Part shown: one piece after another, positions 36,886 to 44,381 of the stretch
Numbering within the stretch: the first letter of the stretch is position 1
Layout of the letters: every line of letters begins with the position of its first letter
From: a virus
DNA length: 49,711 nucleotides
Reading direction: 5' to 3' (one strand)
Virus record (IMG/VR): IMGVR_UViG_3300032268_000270
Span: 1-49,711 of that record
The notes under the pieces: model-generated
Databases searched by the model: none
What the model was told of the DNA's origin: nothing
Seen by the model: only the letters and a program-made list of their open reading frames with translations
Made by a program: the position numbers and the translations under genes

Positions 36886-37083
36886 TTATTTTTTTTCATC
36901 ATCAAGCGAATCATCGAGGTCGGTTTCGTACCCATCTTCGAATTCATCTTCTTCAAATTCTTCGTTGTAATAGTCAGAGAATCTCTGGTTTTTTACTTGT
37001 TTTCTCTCAACTTCTTTTACCATAATTTTCTTATGGCTTCTTTTGTCATCGAATGACTTTTCTTTACGGAAAGTATGTCCCAT
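36886..37083 (-). CDS. Small basic-acidic protein between gp59 and gp32
   Basis: A 65-residue protein starting MGHTFRKEKSFDDKRSHKK. I chose the ATG at 37083 because it follows the gp59 stop by one base. The first 35 residues are basic; the last 25 are strongly acidic (EEFEEDEFEDGYETDLDDSL). Such charge-segregated small proteins occur next to gp32 and gp59 in T4-like phages; the function is unknown. A DNA-mimic or protein-binding role would be guesswork. Confidence 0.65.
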   Translation of the reverse strand: MGHTFRKEKSFDDKRSHKKIMVKEVERKQVKNQRFSDYYNEEFEEDEFEDGYETDLDDSLDDEKK

Positions 37084-37084
37084 T

Positions 37085-37741
37085 TTAAAACTCTTGAATA
37101 AACCCCATATAGATTGGCTCAGTTTTGTTTTGATCAAACTTAACGAATGGTCTTGCTTTGATCACCCTACGAATCTCATCAGCAAATAGACTACCAAGAT
37201 TTTTCTTCCAGTTGTCTAAGAACGGATGATGCTTGTCCAAGATTATCAGAGTTTCAAGTGCAATATGCTTACCGAGATACATTTGAAATAGATCGGGTAC
37301 TCTTGGAAATTTTGATTCTAAATCTGTTTTAAAATCCACGTTATTTCTCTCGAAATGAAGTCGGATTTTACTTAGATCTTGTTTGAATATTTGAGTAATA
37401 GATTGCTTCCTACGATTCCACTCTTTAAAGTTTTCATCTGCTTCGGAAGTTCCATATACAATATCAGTGTTGCCCCATGCACCATAAGCAAAGTTGGCAA
37501 TAAGATATTGAGCCATTTGTTGTTTATTATCGAATTTATCAGCAAACTTATTGAATAGATGCTCTCTGTTATTGTCAGAGAATTTATCTCTAGAGGTAAT
37601 GACACGACCCCTATGTTTTGTGATGTCATACTTGTCTGACATAAAATGTAATTTTACTGCCAGATACATTTGGTATGCTCTATGTGCTCTATCAAATATC
37701 AAGTGTTGCTTGCTTTGGGAAGTAGTTGAGTTCTGTAGCAT
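37085..37741 (-). CDS. 59: Helicase loader gp59
   Basis: A 218-residue protein, same size as T4 gp59 (217). Matching features: RAYQMYLAVKLHFMSDKYDI (T4 VYKLYLMIKQHMNGKYDV), KHRGRV, RDKFSDNNREHLFNKFADKF, LIANFAYGAW (T4 ISNLVANQDAW) and the C-terminal KHIALETLIILDKHHPFLD. gp59 loads the gp41 helicase on gp32-coated forks. The ATG at 37741 overlaps the gp33 end by 50 bases; a TTG start 39 bases later is possible. The order gp33-gp59-gp32 lies in one transcript. Confidence 0.88.
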   Translation of the reverse strand: MLQNSTTSQSKQHLIFDRAHRAYQMYLAVKLHFMSDKYDITKHRGRVITSRDKFSDNNREHLFNKFADKFDNKQQMAQYLIANFAYGAWGNTDIVYGTSEADENFKEWNRRKQSITQIFKQDLSKIRLHFERNNVDFKTDLESKFPRVPDLFQMYLGKHIALETLIILDKHHPFLDNWKKNLGSLFADEIRRVIKARPFVKFDQNKTEPIYMGFIQEF

Positions 37742-37907
37742 TTACTTTAATTTTATCACGAAGGGATTTGTTGATTAGTTTAGAGATATCTTCTGGTTCA
37801 ACAAAATTTTCTTTACAGTATTCAAGAACAGCATCCATGTGCGTCATGCGTTTCTCTTGCACAACGTTTTCAATATACAAAGAAAACTGTTTTGCGTTCT
37901 CAAACAT
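37692..37907 (-). CDS. 33: Late-transcription coactivator gp33
   Basis: A 71-residue protein starting MFENAKQFSLYIENVVQEKR. It follows the T4 gp33 pattern FIIEKMVEEFGMSYLEATTAF...ENSIPETQFAKFIPSGIIEKI: here FSLYIENVVQEKRMTHMDAV, ENFVEPEDISKLINKSLRDKI. gp33 bridges the sliding clamp and host RNA polymerase at late promoters. The ATG at 37907 overlaps the preceding TGA (ATGTTTGA), so coupling is likely; an upstream in-frame ATG at 37958 lies inside the previous gene. Confidence 0.8.
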   Translation of the reverse strand: MFENAKQFSLYIENVVQEKRMTHMDAVLEYCKENFVEPEDISKLINKSLRDKIKVNATELNYFPKQATLDI

Positions 37908-38154
37908 GTTTGGTAATGTAATACTTACTTGTAGTAATGAATTTTTCAACTGTATCATAATCTCTTAACATGACTCTATACTGCTTCCAAGCAGGTGAAT
38001 CATAATTGTCATCGCTCATTTCTTTCTCGTTGTCATCGAGAAACTCAGTAAAGTATTTATCTAATCTTGCTTTTTGTAGAACAAAAAAATTAAATGCCCC
38101 AACCAAATCGCCCTGTCGATTTACTACAATGTTAGTTGCTTCCTCGATTGTCAT
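37900..38154 (-). CDS. Small conserved phage protein, unknown
   Basis: An 84-residue protein starting MTIEEATNIVVNRQGDLVGA, with FNFFVLQKARLDKYFTEFLD and a C-terminal WKQYRVMLRDYDTVEKFI. It is predicted to be helical. It overlaps gp33 at its end and the 53-residue gene upstream by 23 bases. I do not recognise the family; the neighbourhood suggests a replication or transcription accessory. Confidence 0.65.
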   Translation of the reverse strand: MTIEEATNIVVNRQGDLVGAFNFFVLQKARLDKYFTEFLDDNEKEMSDDNYDSPAWKQYRVMLRDYDTVEKFITTSKYYITKHV

Positions 38155-38293
38155 TATTTAGATTTTCCTTAACGAATTTTTGTACTTGCGAAAACTTTGG
38201 AAACACATATTCTTTTTCAAAGTATTCACCATCTTGTTCACCATGTATTTCGAGAAAATACCCATTCTCTACTTTCTTTATCCTAATTTCCAT
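38132..38293 (-). CDS. Small protein, unknown
   Basis: A 53-residue frame starting MEIRIKKVENGYFLEIHGEQ and ending KENLNNDNRGSN. GGAG lies 7 bases before the ATG. The gene overlaps the next one by 23 bases and looks like a single small beta-alpha domain. A sigma70-like -10 box overlaps its ATG, so it may also be read from further upstream. Confidence 0.6.
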   Translation of the reverse strand: MEIRIKKVENGYFLEIHGEQDGEYFEKEYVFPKFSQVQKFVKENLNNDNRGSN

Positions 38294-38320
38294 TATACTC
38301 TCCAATCATATTAAAGTCAA
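38292..38320 (-). promoter_or_regulatory. Sigma70-type promoter for the gp33-gp59-gp32 group
   Basis: On the minus strand TTGACT, 17 bases, TATAAT. The -10 box overlaps the ATG of the 53-residue gene, so transcripts from here would begin inside that gene and serve the later genes. Confidence 0.6.
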
Positions 38321-38321
38321 A

Positions 38322-38347
38322 CGAAAAATGGGAGACCGAAGTCTCCC
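38322..38347 (-). terminator. Intrinsic terminator after the Ro60-like gene
   Basis: Minus-strand GGGAGAC-TTCG-GTCTCCC (7-bp stem with a UUCG loop) followed by ATTTTTCG, lying just downstream of the Ro60-like stop. Confidence 0.85.
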
Positions 38348-38352
38348 ACCCA

Positions 38353-39762
38353 TCAGATCGCATAGCGATCAACCATCACTGCCTTTAGCATGATTGCTTC
38401 AGGTGTGAACTGCTCAGTGTCACCAGCAAGAACTGCCTTCATGATTGCTGGGCTGAACCCAGATACCAAGGCAACACCACGTGTGTCGTATTTAACTGGC
38501 ACGTTGTCATACGAATTTAGATTCCAGAAAACAATCTTTGGTAGATCGTATCCTGCGTCATTGAACTTACGTTCGATCATTTTCATCGCAGAGTCGTCAA
38601 ACTTTGCGCATTGATCAAACTGCATGTCAGACAGAATCAACAGCATCTCTGGCATTTCTTCCTGAGGCACGTTACCATCCTTGGCTGTTTTCAGGATCTT
38701 ATCCATCGCTTTCACCAAGTTAGTGTTCATGTCCCAGTTAGACTTCACCATTTGTTGCACTTTCTGAAGGATGTTACCTTTCAGATGCAACAGTTCTGGG
38801 TTACCAGAGAAAGTCAAGAACGTGTCCTTGAACTTACCAGTGTTTTTATCTGCTAGGTATAGACCAAGAGATACAGCAACAGTCAAGCAAGTTACATTGG
38901 CATTCTTACCTGCTGGGATAGACATAGAACCAGACACGTCGACCAGTGGCAACACGTTAGCATCACCAACAAAGTTTTCCAGTGCTTCCCATTGTTTCGC
39001 AACAAGGTCAAGTTCTGTCTTGTTGTAGTTTGTCACATAGTGACCAACAACACCCTTCAGTACATCATATGGATATACTGCGCCAGCATTCACTTTGACT
39101 TTAGGATCATCTCCTTTAACCAAAGCAGAAACATACTTCGCATATTCCTGAGTGTTACGGTAGAACGCTTTCTTGTAACGAGCAGCAGCAACCGAAGGAA
39201 CATGGCTGAAGTTGATGGTATCCCACTCTTTTGCGCACATCTGAGTTTCAACCACTTTAGTCAGTTCGACCAAAGACTTACGGTAAAACTTTGGAGACAT
39301 GCCAAAGAAGTTACGGATCTCAACAGCCAACTTACCTTGACGTGGAGTCCACTTTGCAGCAAGACCATTCTTCTCACGCAGAGCATCGCCCAACATAGTG
39401 AATGCCTTTGGCTTGTTTTTCTCAACAACGAAGATGTCATCCCAACGACCGATCTCTGGAACTTTGTTCAACAGAAGAGCAGCATCTTCAGGCTGATGCT
39501 TGTCAAGATACTTCAGGATTTGACGGAACAAGTCACGTTCACCTGCGCCACCACGTGCGTCACGAACCCACTGCGCAATACGCAATGCTACTTCGCGATT
39601 TTCAACATACGCAGCAACGAACTCTTTCGTGACATCTTTACCACGAGATGCGCCGATCTTGAAGAACAAGTCTACGCAAGCAGACGCAGTAGATTTACGA
39701 GCACGCATGCCGTTCTCAGTGCGTGCAGTTTGATTTTGTACGGCAGAAACAAATGTATTCAT
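38353..39762 (-). CDS. Ro60-like TROVE / von Willebrand A RNA-binding protein
   Basis: A 469-residue protein. Residues 1-250 follow the HEAT-repeat TROVE pattern of Ro60 proteins: a conserved ARTENGMRARKSTAS start, WVRDARGGAGERDLFR near 66-80 and VPEIGRWDD at 101-109. Residues 270-460 are a vWA domain with the MIDAS motif LVDVSGSMS (D275, S277, S279) and a later LSDMQFD. Ro60 rings bind misfolded RNA and Y RNAs, and in bacteria work with exonucleases in RNA turnover. I chose the ATG at 39762 (GGAAGG 9 bases upstream) over a TTG two codons earlier. Two structured RNA elements and a consensus promoter lie upstream, and a terminator follows. A DUF2828-type relative is the alternative family name. 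Confidence 0.85.
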   Translation of the reverse strand: MNTFVSAVQNQTARTENGMRARKSTASACVDLFFKIGASRGKDVTKEFVAAYVENREVALRIAQWVRDARGGAGERDLFRQILKYLDKHQPEDAALLLNKVPEIGRWDDIFVVEKNKPKAFTMLGDALREKNGLAAKWTPRQGKLAVEIRNFFGMSPKFYRKSLVELTKVVETQMCAKEWDTINFSHVPSVAAARYKKAFYRNTQEYAKYVSALVKGDDPKVKVNAGAVYPYDVLKGVVGHYVTNYNKTELDLVAKQWEALENFVGDANVLPLVDVSGSMSIPAGKNANVTCLTVAVSLGLYLADKNTGKFKDTFLTFSGNPELLHLKGNILQKVQQMVKSNWDMNTNLVKAMDKILKTAKDGNVPQEEMPEMLLILSDMQFDQCAKFDDSAMKMIERKFNDAGYDLPKIVFWNLNSYDNVPVKYDTRGVALVSGFSPAIMKAVLAGDTEQFTPEAIMLKAVMVDRYAI

Positions 39763-39776
39763 TCTCAATTACCTTC

Positions 39777-39920
39777 CAACAGAATAGTTTTCTACTTTTT
39801 GTTTTTGTGGAATCGAAGCCACACAAGAGAAATCGAAACTCTTGTCGTCGCACGAGGCGACACCTTTAATACGATTCAAAGAATCGTTAGTATTTTGTTG
39901 CTGAACCTATTCTAAAACTC
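39777..39920 (-). ncRNA. Structured leader element D (pseudoknot family) of the Ro60-like gene
   Basis: The RNA between the upstream terminator-like run and the Ro60-like start. The closing stem AGAATAG/CTATTCT (39907-39913 with 39781-39787) is flanked by GTTTTA and followed by TGTTG; CAGCAACA (39896-39903) can pair with TGTTG across the stem, an H-type pseudoknot. Inside are hairpins CGATTC-TTT-GAATCG, GTCGC-CTCGT-GCGAC, ACAAGAG-TTTCGATTT-CTCTTGT and TGTGG-CTTCGATT-CCACA, the last two with tRNA T-loop-like TTCGATT loops. The 3' pseudoknot strand ends next to the Shine-Dalgarno sequence. Confidence 0.6.
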
Positions 39921-39929
39921 CTATAATAT

Positions 39930-40172
39930 AAAAAACAACAGGATGGTCGGGTTGATATTAACTCGGTTTACTCTAACCACAGTGTCCCTTTCGGCAAACC
40001 CCACTGAAACCTGATAGACTACTATCATCTTACTGTCTTTCCAGCGTCAGATTTATTTCAACTTTTCTGTCTATCCAGTTTTAAAATACACCTTTCGGTG
40101 GTCCTCCTCTGTCTGGCATTTCGGCTTTAAGTATTTTATACTTGCTGCACCCATCCTTTTTTCAACTTTACA
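39930..40172 (-). ncRNA. Structured RNA C (pseudoknot family), candidate Ro60 partner
   Basis: About 240 bases without a gene, starting 7 bases after a perfect -10 box. The terminal stem AGGATGG/CCATCCT (40151-40157 with 39940-39946) is followed by TGTTG and six T, like an intrinsic terminator; CAGCAAG follows the 5' strand. Internal helices: TAAAATAC/GTATTTTA enclosing CACC-GAAA-GGTG, GATAGAC/GTCTATC, CAGTG/CACTG and GGTTAGAGTAAACC. It has its own promoter and end and sits directly upstream of a Ro60-like gene, as Y RNAs often do. No Y RNA consensus is recognised, so the partner role is inference. Confidence 0.65.
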
Positions 40173-40178
40173 TATAAT

Positions 40179-40207
40179 ATTATACTAGATTTATGTATAT
40201 TTGTCAA
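40179..40207 (-). promoter_or_regulatory. Consensus sigma70-type promoter for RNA C and the Ro60-like gene
   Basis: Minus strand TTGACA (40202-40207), 17-base spacer, TATAAT (40179-40184); both boxes match the consensus exactly. It belongs to a set sharing TGCTTGACA. Confidence 0.9.
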
Positions 40208-40234
40208 GCACTTTTTAAAATTATTTCCGAACAA

Positions 40235-40714
40235 TTATGCGGTTTTCAAGTTCGAAATTGCTTTAAATCTATCAGCTGCATAAGATGCTGCGAATGCGCT
40301 TGGTTTTACCAATGGGATAACATTACACATTCCACGAATGTAACCAATCGCTTCATTTATAACGCAAGATGACCCATGCATTTCGTTTGGGTTGATGTCC
40401 AAATGAACCTCAATTTCGTTCGGAATTTCTGAGGCAAGTTGCAAGTACAATTCAGCTACTTTATAAACTTCGTTCATCAAACGCATACGTGGTCGGTTGT
40501 ATTTCTGATCAAAGTCACGTTCTTTCTGAACAGCACCAAATATCTTACAACCATTGTTGCCATTGATGTGAACAACAACAGCAAGAATGTAGTCAGCGTA
40601 CCAATCTTTTCCAATTTTGTAGCGTTCTGAATCGCATCCGATGTACACTTTCGTGTTGTCATCATACTGAGAAATAAAGTCCTTTACTTCTTGAATGTCG
40701 ATTTCTTTTTTCAT
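40235..40714 (-). CDS. RNase H-fold protein of the YkuK/DUF458 type
   Basis: A 159-residue protein. Motifs: KVYIGCDSERYKIGKDWYAD, ILAVVVHINGNNGCKIFGAV, RPRMRLMNEVYKVAELYLQL, IEVHLDINPNEMHGSSCV and the C-terminal KPSAFAASYAADRFK. The Asp residues in GCDSE, HLDIN and AAD sit where RNase H-like folds keep catalytic acids, the arrangement of the YkuK family. Substrate is unknown; a nucleic-acid role is likely. AGGAAG lies upstream of the ATG. It sits next to the Ro60-like gene, which is compatible with RNA metabolism. Confidence 0.8.
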   Translation of the reverse strand: MKKEIDIQEVKDFISQYDDNTKVYIGCDSERYKIGKDWYADYILAVVVHINGNNGCKIFGAVQKERDFDQKYNRPRMRLMNEVYKVAELYLQLASEIPNEIEVHLDINPNEMHGSSCVINEAIGYIRGMCNVIPLVKPSAFAASYAADRFKAISNLKTA

Positions 40715-40737
40715 AACTTCCTCGCTTGTAAAACAAT

Positions 40738-41547
40738 TTATGCGTCATCAAACAAATTACCACGATACTTTTGATACTCTCCAGATTCAACAATCTTTTG
40801 AATATCAGTCCACAGTTCTATACGTGCTCGGATACTATCCAAAGCTGCTTGTTCTGCCTCATGAATTTTTACTGGATCATGCTCACATAAAGTTTCAATT
40901 AACTCTACGGAAGCAGGTCCATGTTGTTCACCATCTACTTCAATATGACGATCCAAGTAATAATGAAACTTGGGTGCGTCCATTCTTTTAATATCTAATT
41001 GCGATACAATCTTTTTGAACATGTCAGGAATAACTGTTTCCCTACCAAAACAAAAAGCAGCAGCAATTATATGCGGTTCACCAGTGTCGATATAACTGAA
41101 TGTTTTTTGCATAAACTTCAATGAAGGATATGGCACATTCATAATCTCAAACGCAGAGTGAACACCATTAAATCTTACGTGTTCAATAAATTCCTCGAAC
41201 AATCTTGGGTCTGCCCCAACCTCTAACATCGCTTGACAGTAGAGATCGTGGTGTGTGATAGAACCAGTCCCTTCCATATCAATATCAGATTCTTCAGAAA
41301 CAACAATCTCATTAATGAGTCTTGCTGCGCCTGCACGCATCCATTTATTCGGAACCCAACATGTTGTGCTTGGGCAAACATGATGTTGAAGAGATTTTAG
41401 TAAACTCATAAAATCCCAGACAGCATAAACATGGTGCTCCATGAATATCTGTAGAGTGTCTAAGTTATTTACGATTCCCTTATTCAACAAAGGATGGTCG
41501 TATAATTCTTGTCTCTTCAGTTCTATTTTCTTTAATGGCAGTTTCAT
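40738..41547 (-). CDS. DUF3050 heme-oxygenase-like di-metal protein
   Basis: A 269-residue protein. DUF3050 landmarks: FMEHHVYAVWDFMSLLKSLQ, ARLINEIVVSEESDID, HHDLYCQAMLEVGAD, FCFGRETVIPDMFKKIV and YYLDRHIEVDGEQHGPAS. The E and H residues in EHH, NEIV..EE..D, CFGRE and DRHIEVDGEQH are positioned to bind two metal ions, as in heme-oxygenase-like oxidases. The start lies 68 bases inside the end of the radical SAM gene, so the two are probably translated together. Likely an oxygenase acting on a small molecule or on the product of the radical SAM protein; the substrate is unknown. Confidence 0.78.
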   Translation of the reverse strand: MKLPLKKIELKRQELYDHPLLNKGIVNNLDTLQIFMEHHVYAVWDFMSLLKSLQHHVCPSTTCWVPNKWMRAGAARLINEIVVSEESDIDMEGTGSITHHDLYCQAMLEVGADPRLFEEFIEHVRFNGVHSAFEIMNVPYPSLKFMQKTFSYIDTGEPHIIAAAFCFGRETVIPDMFKKIVSQLDIKRMDAPKFHYYLDRHIEVDGEQHGPASVELIETLCEHDPVKIHEAEQAALDSIRARIELWTDIQKIVESGEYQKYRGNLFDDA

Positions 41548-43006
41548 CTTTACCCATCACTTGTCTTTTATAGTTTTCAAAAAATGTGTCACGCTTTTGA
41601 CCAACTTCGTTCCACTCAAACGTCAACTGCTTTCTGTTCTTAATAGCATCTAGGTCATACCCATAGTTCGCCAATTCAGTAAGCAACCAACAATGAACTT
41701 TCTGGTGTTGTTTAGCATTGGCGTTCAGCGTCAAAGATAAATCATATGCGTCTTTCGCATTAATATATTTTGTCTTCCAAAGAACTTTACCAAACTTAAC
41801 ATACCATTCGAATCCGTATTTCTCTGCGTTTCTATCAAACTCTGATGTCCACGCATTTGATGTATCTCTACTGATACTAAGACTATGCCAAATCCAAGCA
41901 GGAATCTCGTTGTCAATACACCACTGCTGTGTATTATGAAAATCCTGAACAGTCTCTGGTGGTAATCCAAGAATTAAACCCAGTCTAAATGTTGTTTTCT
42001 TTTTCCAAACATCATGATAGAGTTTTGGTATCCAATCTTTCGCATGTTTACCTGACCATGCCTTTCCTACCAATTCTGCTGCGTCAGGATTTAATGTCTC
42101 AACACCAAGGAATGTAGAAACCAAACCAATGTTTGATAACTCAACGCAACTATCTTGGTGAGCATGAAGTAAATCAGGTCTCATGTAACAAGAAAAGGTA
42201 ATCTTGAATGGTAAAGATTTTACCATGTCAATAAACGCAGTCAATTTAACTTGATTGTCATTAAACGTGTCATCAAGAAGATAGTAATTTGTCACACCCC
42301 ATTTGTTATAGTTGTGTAACATTTCTTCTTTAATCAACTCGAAGTCACGGATGTAATCATTTTTCTTTCTGCCGATATATGGATATCGACAATACTTACA
42401 TGAGAAAATACAACCTCTACTCAACTCAATAGGAAGAGACTCTCCTGGCTGTATAAAATCTTGATCATTAAATAGATGAGAATTGCCGTGAATATCAAAT
42501 TTCTTGGTCGAGGGTATAAGACTATCTGATCCTTCTCTGATAACTTTATTACCATAGTGCGATTCAACCGTAGGCATCATACCATTTGAATAGATTGCTT
42601 TACAAAATGCCAACATAGTGTTCTCTGAATGACCATAGAAATAGTAATCAAATAAACGACCACCTGGAAATTCAGAATTAATATTTTCGATATTAACACC
42701 ACCACAAATAGCAATCAGTTGAGGATGTTTTCTCTTCAACTCTCTTATGACGAGTTCAACCATCTTGAGATAAGCACCAGACTCTTTCTTATTAAACATC
42801 GCACCAAATGCGAGTATTTTTGTCTTTGGTGTAATGTATCTTTCTGCTGCTGCAACCAATTCATTCATCTTAAATCTATGAATGTAATCAATCACCTGAA
42901 CATTAAAGTTATGTTCACGAAGCCACCAAGCAAGTTGATATGGACCAATTGGTCTATACATCTCATTTTGTTTTGAGAAAATACTTGTAAGAAATACTAT
43001 ATCCAT
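41480..43006 (-). CDS. Radical SAM enzyme with B12-binding-like N-terminal domain
   Basis: A 508-residue protein. Residues 1-130 have the Rossmann pattern of B12-binding radical SAM enzymes (PYQLAWWLREHNFNVQVIDY; FGAMFNK; ICGGVNIENINSEFPGG) but no DxHxxG, so cobalamin would be bound base-off without that His. The radical SAM core has C199, C203 and C206 in RGCIFSCKYCRYP (CxxxCxxC), then LLDDTFN, MRPDLL, GVETLNP and GLPPETVQDF. It makes a 5'-deoxyadenosyl radical; the product is unknown. AGGA lies 7 bases upstream of the ATG. It is followed by the overlapping DUF3050 gene. Confidence 0.85.
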   Translation of the reverse strand: MDIVFLTSIFSKQNEMYRPIGPYQLAWWLREHNFNVQVIDYIHRFKMNELVAAAERYITPKTKILAFGAMFNKKESGAYLKMVELVIRELKRKHPQLIAICGGVNIENINSEFPGGRLFDYYFYGHSENTMLAFCKAIYSNGMMPTVESHYGNKVIREGSDSLIPSTKKFDIHGNSHLFNDQDFIQPGESLPIELSRGCIFSCKYCRYPYIGRKKNDYIRDFELIKEEMLHNYNKWGVTNYYLLDDTFNDNQVKLTAFIDMVKSLPFKITFSCYMRPDLLHAHQDSCVELSNIGLVSTFLGVETLNPDAAELVGKAWSGKHAKDWIPKLYHDVWKKKTTFRLGLILGLPPETVQDFHNTQQWCIDNEIPAWIWHSLSISRDTSNAWTSEFDRNAEKYGFEWYVKFGKVLWKTKYINAKDAYDLSLTLNANAKQHQKVHCWLLTELANYGYDLDAIKNRKQLTFEWNEVGQKRDTFFENYKRQVMGKDETAIKENRTEETRIIRPSFVE

Positions 43007-43020
43007 GTTATCCTATTATT

Positions 43021-43104
43021 TGGTGCGAGAAGAGGGACTCGAACCCTCATGCCTTGCGACGGGAGATTTTAAGTCTCCTGTGTATACCATTCCACCATTC
43101 TCGC
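43021..43104 (-). tRNA. tRNA-Leu (TAA)
   Basis: Acceptor GCGAGAA-type 5' end pairing with TTCTCGC and encoded CCA. Anticodon loop CTTAAAA gives TAA. The variable arm is 13 bases (CGTCGCAAGGCAT), the class II shape expected for Leu. Confidence 0.95.
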
Positions 43105-43119
43105 TTGTTTCTCATACCT

Positions 43120-43194
43120 TGGTGGGCTGGGAGAGAATTGAACTCTCACTCGACCGATTATGAGTCGGCTGCTTTACCATTAAGCTACCAGCCC
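43120..43194 (-). tRNA. tRNA with CAT anticodon, Ile2-like or Met
   Basis: Acceptor GGGCTGG/CCAGCCC and encoded CCA; loop CTCATAA. The anticodon arm (CCGACTCATAATCGG) resembles that of Ile tRNAs whose C34 is changed to lysidine, so Ile2 is possible; elongator Met is the alternative. Confidence 0.85.
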
Positions 43195-43207
43195 ATATTT
43201 CTATTTA

Positions 43208-43286
43208 TGGTACCCCTGCTCGGAGTCGAACCGAGAACACTCTTCCTTTTGAGAGAAGCGACTTTGCCAAATTTGTCCACAGGGGC
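43208..43286 (-). tRNA. tRNA-Leu-like (CAA) with short variable loop
   Basis: Acceptor GCCCCTG/CAGGGGT, T-arm CTCGG-TTCGACT-CCGAG, anticodon loop CTCAAAA (CAA), encoded CCA. The D-arm GACAAATTTGGCAAAGTC resembles Leu tRNAs but the variable loop is only 6 bases, so the class II arm is missing. Confidence 0.8.
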
Positions 43287-43289
43287 ACA

Positions 43290-43377
43290 TGGCAGAGAGT
43301 AAGGGATTCGAACCCTTGCGCCCATTTCTGAACGACAGTTTAGCAAACTGCTGCCTTAACCACTCGGCCAACTCTCT
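43290..43377 (-). tRNA. tRNA-Ser (GCT)
   Basis: Acceptor AGAGAGT/ACTCTCT, loop TTGCTAA (GCT), long variable arm, encoded CCA. Confidence 0.95.
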
Positions 43378-43382
43378 AAACC

Positions 43383-43964
43383 TCACAATGGTCCATTACC
43401 ATTCTTGAATCCAATGCTACCACCTTCGTCTTTGATACGTTGTATCACGTCCTCAAACAAGATGGGTCTGAAGTCTGTTTGTTCGACACAGACGCAATGA
43501 TATCTTGCATCAATTATTGGAATTCCGTACCTACCTTCAGGTTGTCTCATAACTCTACCAGAATGTAGATGTCCGTGAATATTGACACCGAAACGACCAA
43601 GACTATCTGCGTGAATAGGTATGTGTGAAAGAATCATTCCGTTCATCACATGATATGCACGAAGTTCTCTAAAGTGTTGACGATAATCATCATCTTTAAA
43701 AATGTCATGGTTGCCACGAATCAAAACTTTATCACCATTTAATCTACGCATAATGTTTAATGCTTTGCGATTGATAACAACATCGCCAAGATGATAAACT
43801 TTGTCAGTTGGTTTTACTGTTTCGTTCCATCTCTTAACCATGGCTTCATCCATTTCTTCAGCATTGTCCCAAGGACGCAGCTTAGTCACTCCATCATTTT
43901 GCATGAATTTGCATACGCCCATGTGACCAAAGTGCGTATCACTCACTAAAAATACACTTGGCAT
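43383..43964 (-). CDS. Calcineurin-like metallophosphoesterase
   Basis: A 193-residue protein with the full phosphoesterase motif set: SDTHFGH at the N-terminus, HLGDVV, RGNHD, a lone H in LSHIPIH, and NIHGHLHSGR. These place two metal ions for phosphodiester or phosphomonoester cleavage. The size and motifs fit small phage phosphodiesterases. The ATG has AAGGAG 6 bases upstream. It lies between four tRNAs and a 54-residue gene, in the transcript starting at the 44167 promoter. Substrate is unknown; RNA 2',3'-cyclic ends would be one guess. Confidence 0.88.
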   Translation of the reverse strand: MPSVFLVSDTHFGHMGVCKFMQNDGVTKLRPWDNAEEMDEAMVKRWNETVKPTDKVYHLGDVVINRKALNIMRRLNGDKVLIRGNHDIFKDDDYRQHFRELRAYHVMNGMILSHIPIHADSLGRFGVNIHGHLHSGRVMRQPEGRYGIPIIDARYHCVCVEQTDFRPILFEDVIQRIKDEGGSIGFKNGNGPL

Positions 43965-43981
43965 ATACTTCTCCTTATTTT

Positions 43982-44146
43982 TTATTCATCACAAAATTCG
44001 CCGACTTCACAAACCATAAACGATAAGTCACCAGCATCTTCACAACCCAAAGCGACTTCATATTCATTTAACATAAATTTCGCTTCTTTTTCATTTTCAG
44101 CCACACCGATAACTTTATTATTAGAAAAAAGAATATAGACGTTCAC
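43982..44146 (-). CDS. Small protein with GTG start, unknown
   Basis: A 54-residue frame starting (GTG)NVYILFSNNKVIGVAENEK, then EAKFMLNEYEVALGCEDAGD and SFMVCEVGEFCDE. AAGGAG lies 6 bases before the GTG. The start, middle and end are alternating beta and alpha. It directly follows a perfect sigma70-type promoter and precedes the phosphoesterase. Family unknown. Confidence 0.7.
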   Translation of the reverse strand: MNVYILFSNNKVIGVAENEKEAKFMLNEYEVALGCEDAGDLSFMVCEVGEFCDE

Positions 44147-44166
44147 AGTTTTCTCCTTAAAGATAT

Positions 44167-44195
44167 ATTATACCTCTAAAGCGAATATATGTCAA
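44167..44195 (-). promoter_or_regulatory. Consensus sigma70-type promoter
   Basis: Minus strand TTGACA (44190-44195), 17 bases, TATAAT (44167-44172), both boxes exact. It drives the 54-residue gene, the phosphoesterase and the left tRNA group. Confidence 0.9.
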
Positions 44196-44214
44196 TACCC
44201 TGCGCATCTAAGAC

Positions 44215-44290
44215 TGGAGCGGAAGACGAGGTTCGAACTCGCGACATTCTGCTTGGCAAGCAGACATTCTACCAACTGAATTACTTCCGC
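44215..44290 (-). tRNA. tRNA-Gly (GCC)
   Basis: Acceptor GCGGAAG/CTTCCGC, loop TTGCCAA (GCC), T-loop TTCGAAC, encoded CCA. Confidence 0.96.
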
Positions 44291-44296
44291 ATTGTT

Positions 44297-44372
44297 TGGT
44301 GCTGCCTAGTAGAATCGAACTACTTTCCGAGGTTCTTCAGACCCCTGCTATGACCACATCAGCTAAAGCAGC
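44297..44372 (-). tRNA. tRNA-Phe (GAA)
   Basis: Acceptor GCTGCTT paired with AGGCAGC (one G-T), loop CTGAAGA (GAA), encoded CCA. Confidence 0.94.
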
Positions 44373-44381
44373 AAAATTAAT

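Noticed and set aside
39930-40172. RNA C as a group I intron or RNase P RNA
   Set aside because: The conserved core elements of those RNAs could not be found; the helices fit a simple branched fold instead.
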